Part shown: one piece after another, positions 1 to 5,014 of the stretch
How the letters are laid out: the number at the start of each line of letters is the position of its first letter
Numbering within the stretch: position 1 is the stretch's first letter
DNA from: Candidatus Coatesiibacteriota bacterium
GTDB taxonomy: Bacteria > RBG-13-66-14 > B26-G2
Direction of reading: 5' to 3'
DNA length: 5,014 bases
Assembly (NCBI GenBank): GCA_003647715.1
Contig: QMNJ01000123.1
Location: 1 to 5,014 of the forward strand
Position numbers and translations under genes: made by a program
Notes under the pieces: generated by a model
What the model was told of the DNA's origin: nothing
Databases searched by the model: none
Seen by the model: only the letters and a program-made list of their open reading frames with translations

Positions 1-220
1 ATTTAATAATATATTCAATATCATCTGGCTCTATTTCAAGTTCTTCTATCTTTTCCCTCGCCAATAAACTCTCTAAAGTAAAATAACCAATATTACCATC
101 TTGAATAAATTGCATCTCCTCAATAATTACTCTGAATTTTTCTAATAAATTTCTCCTTGAAAGATTTTTTGTTAGTATGTCCTCTACTTGATAAACTATA
201 TCACCTTTACCATAAAACAA
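1..220 (-). CDS. Unrecognised A/T-rich ORF, 3' end beyond the left edge, start uncertain
   Basis: I do not recognise this product. The minus-strand frame is open from base 277 (after a TAA at 280-278) to the left edge. From the TTG at 220 it encodes about 73 visible residues: a charged, mostly helical-looking sequence with segments such as GDIVYQVEDIL, NLLEKFRVIIEEMQFIQ and an acidic EELEIEPDDIEYIIK, and no membrane segment or signal peptide. Hand-counted G+C is about 44% at codon position 1 and 19% at position 3, the pattern of real coding sequence in A/T-rich DNA. Neither competing plus-strand frame I checked stays open. No in-frame ATG precedes the conserved-looking part. TTG codons at 220 and 271 are the only common alternative starts and neither has a Shine-Dalgarno sequence. 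An out-of-frame ATG at 213-211 would enter this frame if one G were added at 204-205. It could be a real gene, a truncated remnant or a frameshifted gene. Confidence 0.45.
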   Translation of the reverse strand, partial: MFYGKGDIVYQVEDILTKNLSRRNLLEKFRVIIEEMQFIQDGNIGYFTLESLLAREKIEELEIEPDDIEYIIK

Positions 221-311
221 ATATTTTAATTCGGTATAATATAAAATTATAAATAATAAAAAATAATTCAAGAAAAATTAATATTTAATATTAAAGTTTT
301 AACTTTTTTAC
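221..311. other. Extremely A/T-rich spacer between ctpA and the left-edge ORF
   Basis: This stretch is almost free of G and C: bases 241-300 contain only three. It separates the ctpA stop codon from the left-edge ORF. It holds two A/T palindromes, one at 278-294 and one at 293-306 (AAAGTT-TT-AACTTT on the plus strand). A TATAAT word lies on the minus strand at 251-246, but with TTGAAT at 271-266 the spacing is only 14 bp, so I do not call a promoter. No RNA gene or phage attachment site is recognisable. Confidence 0.6.
272..294 (-). terminator. Possible weak terminator downstream of ctpA
   Basis: About 17 nt after the ctpA stop, the minus strand carries a perfect 8-bp inverted repeat around one base (TTAATATT-A-AATATTAA, 294-278), followed directly by TTTTT at 277-273. 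Position and T-run fit a Rho-independent terminator at the end of the operon. However, the stem contains no G-C pair and its loop must open several pairs, so it would be unstable. In DNA this A/T-rich such palindromes also arise by chance. Confidence 0.25.
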
Positions 312-1847
312 CTACCACATCTCCCCCCTCAGTTCCTCCAATGCTCGCTTGACCCAGTCGTCTCTCTCTATCATAAATTTGAACGCGGACTCCTCACCCT
401 CCACCAGACGCAGGAGTTCGCGCTTCAATAGCTTATATATATCATCTGCATTCTTCTCCATCTCCGCCCTCACAAAACCCCAGCCATTCTCAGGCAGTGT
501 CTCCTCCTCCGCCTCTGAATAGAAATGAAAATCGCTCTCTCTCATCAAATCCATCATCTCATCAAGAAAGTAGGGTTCGTTCTCAAATGCATTTAGTGCA
601 TTCTCCCTCTCCTCTGCATACAACCTCTCAGCATATATTCTGAACAGACCCTTATATGACATCTTGCTCACCAGAGGCGAATACTTGGGGTATTCAAGTT
701 CAACATCTGGGGTGATACCCTTCTCGTTGATTAAAGTCCCCTTCGGAGTGTAATAGTATGCCACAGTCATCTTAAGTGCAGCAGGTTTATCAGAGCCCTC
801 AACATCCAGCGGTATGATTGTCTGGACACTCGCCTTACCAAATGTCTTCTCACCTATCACCAGCCCCCTGCCCAGGTCCTGTATGGCACCTGCTACAATC
901 TCCGAGCCGCTGGCACTCGCCTCATCCACCAGAACTACCAATGGTAGTTTGGTAAACTCGCTCTCTTCTATATCACCATCCGGGCGATGAATCCCACCTG
1001 CTGATTTGAACTCCTTCTCCCTTCCGCTCTTCCTCTCGCTCTGGGTATAGACCACCAGTTTACCCTCCGGAACGAATATGCCAGTGACATCTACTGCCAG
1101 GTCTAATAGACCGCCAGGATTGCCCCTCAGGTCAAGAATGCATCCCTTCATACCCTGCGCCTTTAATTTCCTGAGGGCAGATAGAAGTTCCACTGCGGTA
1201 TCCTCCGAGAAGCGGGCAAGACGCACATAGGCGATACCCGGTTCAATTATGTATGCATAGCGGACGCTCTTCACATCTATTATCGCCCTTGTAATTTTTA
1301 CATCTACCTCCTCATCTTCCCCCAGTCGTCTTATAGTTAGAGTGCAATCGGTTCCTGGCTCCCCACGCATCTTATTGACCGCCTGCATTAGGGTTATACC
1401 CTCGGTTGACTCACCGTCTATCTTGATTATCTTATCCCTCGGCTCTATCCCCGCATAGTAGGCAGGAGTGCCCTCAATGGGAGCAATCACGGTCAATGTC
1501 TCATCCTCAGGAGTTATGGTAATCTCTATCCCCAGACCACCGAACTTACCCACAGTATCTACTCTCAACTCACCATACTCATCGGGACTCATATAAATAG
1601 TATGCGGGTCGAGCTCAGAAAGCATTCCCCTTATCGCCCCCTCAATTAATAATCTGGTATCTACTTCCTCTACATATCCAGCCCTAATATAACTTAAAAT
1701 TGTATTGAACAAATATAACTGAGATATGGTGGACGAACTGCTCTCCAAGGATGCGGGCTCACCATACATTCTTGTGGATATTAGAAACCCGCATATTATT
1801 ATTACTACCAGTATTGTTATCTTGAAACCTCTACCGAACAACCTCAT
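312..1847 (-). CDS. ctpA: S41 carboxy-terminal processing protease (CtpA/Prc family)
   Basis: Membrane-anchored serine protease that cleaves proteins near their C-termini outside the cytoplasmic membrane. Numbered from the ATG at 1847 (511 aa), residues 9-25 form one hydrophobic anchor. Residues 45-95 are the N-terminal CtpA region (including LDPHTIYMSPDEY), about 92-190 a PDZ domain (GKFGGLGIEI and GIEPRDKIIKIDGE), and about 195-385 the S41 core. The catalytic set is complete: Ser313 in SASGSEIVAGAIQD, Lys338 in FGKASVQ and Gln342, with the same spacing as Ser309/Lys334/Gln338 of Bacillus CtpB. The motif reads SASGSE where SASASE is usual. The last 125 or so residues are a charged, acidic extension of unknown role. 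I chose the ATG at 1847 because GGAGG sits 8 nt upstream; an ATG at 1862 would add five residues. It is the last gene of the operon, after the EnvC-like gene. In Pseudomonas, CtpA lies beside an M23 gene and degrades peptidoglycan hydrolases, so a similar role here is inferred. Confidence 0.95.
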   Translation of the reverse strand: MRLFGRGFKITILVVIIICGFLISTRMYGEPASLESSSSTISQLYLFNTILSYIRAGYVEEVDTRLLIEGAIRGMLSELDPHTIYMSPDEYGELRVDTVGKFGGLGIEITITPEDETLTVIAPIEGTPAYYAGIEPRDKIIKIDGESTEGITLMQAVNKMRGEPGTDCTLTIRRLGEDEEVDVKITRAIIDVKSVRYAYIIEPGIAYVRLARFSEDTAVELLSALRKLKAQGMKGCILDLRGNPGGLLDLAVDVTGIFVPEGKLVVYTQSERKSGREKEFKSAGGIHRPDGDIEESEFTKLPLVVLVDEASASGSEIVAGAIQDLGRGLVIGEKTFGKASVQTIIPLDVEGSDKPAALKMTVAYYYTPKGTLINEKGITPDVELEYPKYSPLVSKMSYKGLFRIYAERLYAEERENALNAFENEPYFLDEMMDLMRESDFHFYSEAEEETLPENGWGFVRAEMEKNADDIYKLLKRELLRLVEGEESAFKFMIERDDWVKRALEELRGEMW

Positions 1848-1855
1848 TGTTAAAA

Positions 1856-1860
1856 CCTCC
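1856..1860 (-). promoter_or_regulatory. Ribosome binding site of ctpA (GGAGG)
   Basis: A GGAGG on the minus strand lies exactly 8 nt before the ATG at 1847-1845, an optimal Shine-Dalgarno spacing. It would fall inside the coding sequence if translation began at the upstream ATG (1862-1860), whose own candidate site, AAAGGA at 1872-1867, is weaker and only 4 nt away. This decides the preferred start of ctpA. Confidence 0.7.
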
Positions 1861-1863
1861 ATT

Positions 1864-3027
1864 CTATCCTTTCAGCCAGGTTATGGGGTCTATCGGGTTA
1901 CCGTCTTTCCTTATCTCAAAATGAAGCAAGACCTCACCCAGTGTCCCCGTTGAGCCGACAGTTCCTATTACATCACCCTCATACACCTCATCACCAACAC
2001 TAACGAATACATCGTTACAGTGTGCATATAGAGTTGCATAGCCAGACCCGTTATCTATTATAATAAGTTTACCATAACCCCTAAACCAATCGGAGAATAT
2101 AACTCTTCCCCCCATCAATGCCTTTATCTCCGACCCCCTATCGGCAGCGATGTCTATACCATCGTTTCTGGTCACAGTCCCATACACAGGATGCTTTATC
2201 TTACCAAATGGCTTCACTATAGTGCCCACTGTGGGCATAGTCACCCTGCCATGACTATAATACTTCCCAGTGGGCTTTCTGAACTCAATCGGTTCAAGTG
2301 TTTCACCCTGCATCTTCCTTATCATCGCCTCAATCTCTCTTGATGCGCTTTCTAATTCCGCTATCATCTGCTCATATACCTTTCTCTCACCCCTGACCTT
2401 CTTGAGCACCGCCTCCTTTGAGTTTATTTCGTCTCTGAGACGTAAACGCTCATCCGCATTGATATTCAAAAGCTCAACCACCTCCTTCTCCTTTGACCTC
2501 AGTTGATTGCGCTTCGCCTCAAGAACCTGCCTCTCTTCCTCTATCTTCTTCGCCAGTTTCTTATCCTCATTCGCCACTATGAGCAGAAACTTTATGCGCC
2601 TGAGAAGGTCTTCATAGTCACTTGCCGATAATAAAACTCTCGCCTCCCTCTGACGACCCAACTTATATACCGCACGAAGACGATGCCCCAGAAGGTCCTT
2701 TCGCTTTTCAAGCGTCCTCTTCAAATCTGCTATATCGGTCTCAAGTTCGGTTATCTCTCCCCTCAAATCAATAAGTGCTTTCTCTATCTCCTTAATATTA
2801 TTCTCAATCTTCTCTGCCTCCATCTCCATCCCGTTTATCTGCTCCAGTATTGACATCTCCTTCTTTCTTATCTCATCCCTTGCCTTCCTTTGAACCTCAA
2901 TCCTACTTTTAATCTCATCTAATCTGCTCCTGTACTCCTCAACCCCCCACTCACCCCTTACAGAAAAGATTAACAAAAGCAGTAATGCCACCACTCCATA
3001 TCTACTTAAAACATTCATTTTATCCAT
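1864..3027 (-). CDS. envC: EnvC-like murein hydrolase activator with degenerate LytM/M23 domain
   Basis: Probable extracytoplasmic partner of FtsEX that activates cell-wall hydrolases at the division site. The 387-aa product has an N-terminal signal peptide or anchor (hydrophobic residues 11-22), a long charged coiled coil (about 30-240), and a C-terminal M23/LytM domain (about 260-387) with EnvC-type wording (IFSDWFRGYGKLIIID, LYAHC, LLHFEIR). Compared with active LytM, the metal-binding H-x-G-x-D reads N288-D-G-I-D292 and the H-x-H reads L367-L-H369. Asp292, His336 and His369 remain, but one zinc ligand and one catalytic His are missing. E. coli EnvC has also lost its zinc site and works by activating amidases; I infer the same here. 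The gene overlaps ftsX by 8 nt (ATGGATAA). A second ATG at 3018-3016, codon 4, lies 9 nt after GAGAAG and just past the ftsX stop, and is an equally good start. The symbol follows architecture and context, not proven orthology. A weak hydrolase remains possible. Confidence 0.88.
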   Translation of the reverse strand: MDKMNVLSRYGVVALLLLLIFSVRGEWGVEEYRSRLDEIKSRIEVQRKARDEIRKKEMSILEQINGMEMEAEKIENNIKEIEKALIDLRGEITELETDIADLKRTLEKRKDLLGHRLRAVYKLGRQREARVLLSASDYEDLLRRIKFLLIVANEDKKLAKKIEEERQVLEAKRNQLRSKEKEVVELLNINADERLRLRDEINSKEAVLKKVRGERKVYEQMIAELESASREIEAMIRKMQGETLEPIEFRKPTGKYYSHGRVTMPTVGTIVKPFGKIKHPVYGTVTRNDGIDIAADRGSEIKALMGGRVIFSDWFRGYGKLIIIDNGSGYATLYAHCNDVFVSVGDEVYEGDVIGTVGSTGTLGEVLLHFEIRKDGNPIDPITWLKG

Positions 3028-3883
3028 CTTCTCTCAAAAAAGAACTGACCGATATCTGGGCTGAGATTACTCCAATAAGAAACGAGAACCCTATCAGTGC
3101 CAGCATATATTCAAGAGGAGGGCTTGTTGGATGAATTATCGTGTATTTATTAACAAGAAATATAATTGCATATATAGCCCCACAGGCGAATAGACCACCA
3201 ACAATACCTATCAATGCACCCTCAATCAGAAATGGCGACCTGATAAAGCTGTTAGATGCTCCTACCAGCATCATAATTGCTATCTTCTTCTTTCTTGCAT
3301 ATATGGATAGCTTTATTGCCCCTGCAATTATGACCATTGCAACAACTGAAAAAACCACTCCTGTTATAATACCTGTAGTCCTAAGTATCTTAGCTACCCT
3401 TTCAAGCCGTTCTAACCATACCTTTGCATATTCCACATCCTCCACACCATCTATCTCACTTATACTTTTAGCAATCTCTGCCATCCCCTTGGAACTTCTG
3501 TATCCATAATCAATCTTCAATCTAAATGAGGCGGGAAAATAGTTCTTGTCAAGAACATCTAAAAGACCCCTGTCTTCCTTGAATGCCCTTCTGAACTCCT
3601 CCTCTGCCTGCTCCTTAGATACATAAAACATATCCATCACGCCATTCACTCTGGCAATAGATACCTCCACCTTATTGTAATCAGCATCATCTTCCAAGAA
3701 TACTTCCATCTGGACCTCTGATTGTGCCTCCTCCACAATCTTAAAAATATTAAATGAGATAGTTAGAAAGATGCCCATCAACAGAATGGCGAGGGCTGAT
3801 ATCAGAACTGCTGATATTGAACCACCCCTTGAAGCCCCAAAGCCCATTAGACCCTCTTTCAGATGGTATCCAATCCCTGCCAC
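3020..3883 (-). CDS. ftsX: Cell division ABC-type protein FtsX
   Basis: Membrane subunit of the FtsEX complex, which relays ATP hydrolysis by FtsE across the cytoplasmic membrane to cell-wall hydrolase activators. The 287-aa protein has the family topology: a short cytoplasmic N-terminus (YHLKEGLMGF), a first membrane helix at about 22-48, an extracytoplasmic domain at about 50-165, then three helices at about 168-192, 214-244 and 258-280. The block IYARKKKIAIMMLVGAS followed by FIRSPFLIEG (194-222) is the conserved FtsX segment between helices 2 and 3. The start is GTG at 3883; its G is the last base of the ftsE TAG stop, so translation is probably coupled. GAGAAGAG at 3894-3887 is the likely ribosome site. 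An ATG at codon 13 would remove the conserved N-terminal segment and is less likely. The product of the next gene is the expected ligand of the extracytoplasmic domain. Confidence 0.95.
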   Translation of the reverse strand: MAGIGYHLKEGLMGFGASRGGSISAVLISALAILLMGIFLTISFNIFKIVEEAQSEVQMEVFLEDDADYNKVEVSIARVNGVMDMFYVSKEQAEEEFRRAFKEDRGLLDVLDKNYFPASFRLKIDYGYRSSKGMAEIAKSISEIDGVEDVEYAKVWLERLERVAKILRTTGIITGVVFSVVAMVIIAGAIKLSIYARKKKIAIMMLVGASNSFIRSPFLIEGALIGIVGGLFACGAIYAIIFLVNKYTIIHPTSPPLEYMLALIGFSFLIGVISAQISVSSFLREDG

Positions 3884-4593
3884 TATCTCTTCTCAAACAG
3901 AGCAGATTTTAAGCTCTCACTGAACTCTTTTTCTCCCACAAGAACACCATCAACTATGTGCATAACCCTCGCCTCAATCTTCCTGACTATCTCATAGTTG
4001 TGGGTTGCTATTATCATTGTAGTTCCCCGAGCATTTATCTGTCTTAAATTCTGCATTATGTCCCATGAGGTATCAGGGTCAAGATTTCCTGTTGGCTCAT
4101 CAGCCAGTAGAATCATTGGGTCTGTAGCCAGCGCCCTGGCAATAGCCACCCTCTGCTGTTCACCACCTGATAACTGCCGGGGGTAGGAGTTCGTCCGATG
4201 TGCCAATCCCACCCGCGATAGTATATCAAGGAGCCGCTTCTTTCTCTCACGGGCATTAAAGCCCAGAATTATCAATACAATATCTAAGTTCTCTGCCACC
4301 GTTCTATCATTTAGAAGGCGGAAGTCCTGAAAAACAACACCTATATGCCTTCTCAAATAAGGAATCTGATGTCTTTTTATATTGGTAATATCTTCTCCTG
4401 CAACAAAAATCCTTCCATAGTCCGGTTTTATCTCGGCAAAGATGAGACGCATTATGGTTGTCTTTCCAGCCCCCGATGGACCTGTGAGAAAGACCATCTC
4501 GCCCTTACTGACAGCAAATGAAGCATCTCTCAAAGCCACTATTCCTCGCTCGTATATCTTGGTCACATTCTCAAACCTGACAATGTCCGACAT
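3883..4593 (-). CDS. ftsE: Cell division ATP-binding protein FtsE
   Basis: Cytoplasmic ATPase that pairs with FtsX at the division ring. The 236-aa product is of normal family length and has every ABC motif intact: Walker A GPSGAGKT (38-45), Q-loop Gln89 in VFQDFRLL, signature LSGGEQQ (141-147), Walker B ILLADEP with D165 and E166, D-loop NLD (170-172) and switch His198 in ATHNYE. The VVFQDFRLLNDRTVAENL block and the adjacent ftsX separate FtsE from similar LolD/MacB-type ATPases. The ATG at 4593 follows a GAGAGG ribosome site by 6 nt and lies 28 nt after the ftsZ stop; the gene ends with a 1-nt overlap into ftsX. In E. coli, ftsEX sits beside ftsY rather than ftsZ. Confidence 0.97.
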   Translation of the reverse strand: MSDIVRFENVTKIYERGIVALRDASFAVSKGEMVFLTGPSGAGKTTIMRLIFAEIKPDYGRIFVAGEDITNIKRHQIPYLRRHIGVVFQDFRLLNDRTVAENLDIVLIILGFNARERKKRLLDILSRVGLAHRTNSYPRQLSGGEQQRVAIARALATDPMILLADEPTGNLDPDTSWDIMQNLRQINARGTTMIIATHNYEIVRKIEARVMHIVDGVLVGEKEFSESLKSALFEKR

Positions 4594-4599
4594 TACTAT

Positions 4600-4605
4600 C
4601 CTCTC
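4600..4605 (-). promoter_or_regulatory. Ribosome binding site of ftsE
   Basis: GAGAGG on the minus strand (4605-4600) lies 6 nt upstream of the ATG at 4593 and contains a GAGG core complementary to 16S rRNA. It sits in the 28-nt gap after ftsZ. No hairpin with a T-run is visible in that gap, so readthrough from ftsZ is expected. Confidence 0.55.
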
Positions 4606-4621
4606 ACTGTCATCAATCTCT

Positions 4622-5014
4622 CTATTTCACGAAATCCTTACCTCTCTCTGTCTCCCTCTTTCTTAAAAATGTAGGAACCTGGATTAACTCGCTCTCATCA
4701 ATGGTTTTACTACCTCTCCTCTTCTGCCCACGATGCTCCTCTTCAATCTCTATCTCACTCACTTTCTCCTCAAAAATCTCCCTCTCGTCAGGAAAACCTG
4801 TTGCAATCACAGTGACTGATATCTCATCACAGTTCTCTTTTATCACCGCACCGAATATCAGGTTCGCCTCCTCATCAGCGATGTTCTCTATCTCTTTCGT
4901 TATCTCACCAACTTCACCAGCGGTCATATCACTTCCACCAGTTATATTCAACAGGATTCCCCTTGCACCTTTGAGAGTAACTCCCTCCAGAAGGGGACTT
5001 CTCACTGCCTGCTG
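4622..5014 (-). CDS. ftsZ: Cell division protein FtsZ, C-terminal part (5' end beyond the right edge)
   Basis: Tubulin-like GTPase that polymerises into the division ring. Only the last 130 residues are in the window. The frame is open to the right edge and begins QQAVRSPLLEG, matching the internal FtsZ segment usually written AxxAISSPLLE, so the GTG at 5005 is an internal valine codon and not a start. Visible residues 17-72 carry the C-terminal subdomain core (GARGILLNITGG, ANLIFGAVIKE, VTVIATGF). Residues about 76-108 are a short, highly charged linker, acidic and then basic (QKRRGSK). Residues 109-120 (LIQVPTFLRKR) match the conserved C-terminal peptide, usually DIPAFLRR, that docks FtsA, ZipA and other ring partners. 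About ten further charged residues (ETERGKDFVK) follow it. The GTPase domain with GGGTGTG is outside the window and cannot be checked. The gene leads directly into ftsE. Confidence 0.95.
   Translation of the reverse strand, partial: QQAVRSPLLEGVTLKGARGILLNITGGSDMTAGEVGEITKEIENIADEEANLIFGAVIKENCDEISVTVIATGFPDEREIFEEKVSEIEIEEEHRGQKRRGSKTIDESELIQVPTFLRKRETERGKDFVK

Noticed and set aside
246..271. TTGAAT...TATAAT promoter-like pair on the minus strand before the left-edge ORF
   Set aside because: The spacing is 14 bp, too short for a standard promoter, and such words are expected by chance in nearly pure A/T sequence.
293..306. Palindrome AAAGTT-TT-AACTTT followed by T on the plus strand
   Set aside because: No plus-strand gene leads into it, the loop is too small and there is one G-C pair per arm, so a terminator or operator call is not supported.
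1726..1953. Plus-strand frame spanning the envC-ctpA junction
   Set aside because: It is antisense to two well-supported genes and reads as a low-quality hydrophobic shadow of the ctpA membrane segment.
3141..3509. Open plus-strand frame of 122 codons
   Set aside because: It lies wholly antisense to ftsX, which has full family features; its sequence shows no domain and no ribosome site, so it is a shadow frame.
4622..5005. A 127-residue gene starting at the GTG at 5005
   Set aside because: The frame continues upstream to the window edge and the residues QQA before this codon match the internal FtsZ sequence, so it is the 3' part of ftsZ and not a separate gene.
1..5014. CRISPR array, tRNA, rRNA, insertion sequence or phage module
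   Set aside because: I saw no regularly spaced repeats, cloverleaf-like sequence, transposase motif or terminal inverted repeats on reading both strands.

Overview
The window is the end of a bacterial cell-division operon, transcribed entirely on the minus strand (right to left). In transcription order it holds the 3' part of ftsZ (entering from the right edge), ftsE, ftsX, an EnvC-like coiled-coil protein with a degenerate M23/LytM domain, and an S41 carboxy-terminal processing protease (CtpA family). The genes are packed as a polycistron: ftsZ-ftsE gap 28 nt, ftsE-ftsX overlap 1 nt, ftsX-envC overlap 8 nt, and envC-ctpA 1 nt apart or 16 nt apart depending on the ctpA start. No promoter or terminator is visible inside the cluster, so its promoter probably lies beyond the right edge.

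The parts form one functional chain. FtsZ builds the cytoplasmic ring. FtsE (ATPase) and FtsX (membrane subunit) form the FtsEX complex at that ring. The coiled-coil LytM protein is the expected extracytoplasmic partner that FtsEX uses to switch on peptidoglycan hydrolysis. CtpA-type proteases in other bacteria trim or degrade peptidoglycan hydrolases. The window therefore links scaffold, switch, hydrolase activator and probable hydrolase-controlling protease.

Left of the ctpA stop codon the composition changes abruptly. Bases 1-300 are about 22% G+C by hand count, against roughly 45-55% in the lines I counted within ctpA. About 90 nt of almost pure A/T is followed by an open minus-strand frame that runs off the left edge. 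Its codon periodicity looks coding, but it has no ATG or ribosome-binding site and I do not recognise the product. It may be a recently acquired gene, a decayed fragment or an ORF with an unusual start.

Organism: the ftsE-ftsX-envC-ctpA order is typical of diderm bacteria such as delta-proteobacterial lineages and many uncultured phyla. The proteins are rich in E/K/R and I, and the genes use ATA, AGA and AGG freely. This suggests an uncultured, perhaps thermophilic, diderm bacterium, but I cannot name a phylum from the sequence alone. I see no new defence, mobile or RNA-based system here. The points most worth following are the broken M23 active site, ftsZ joined to the ftsEX-envC-ctpA block, and the A/T-rich ORF at the left edge.
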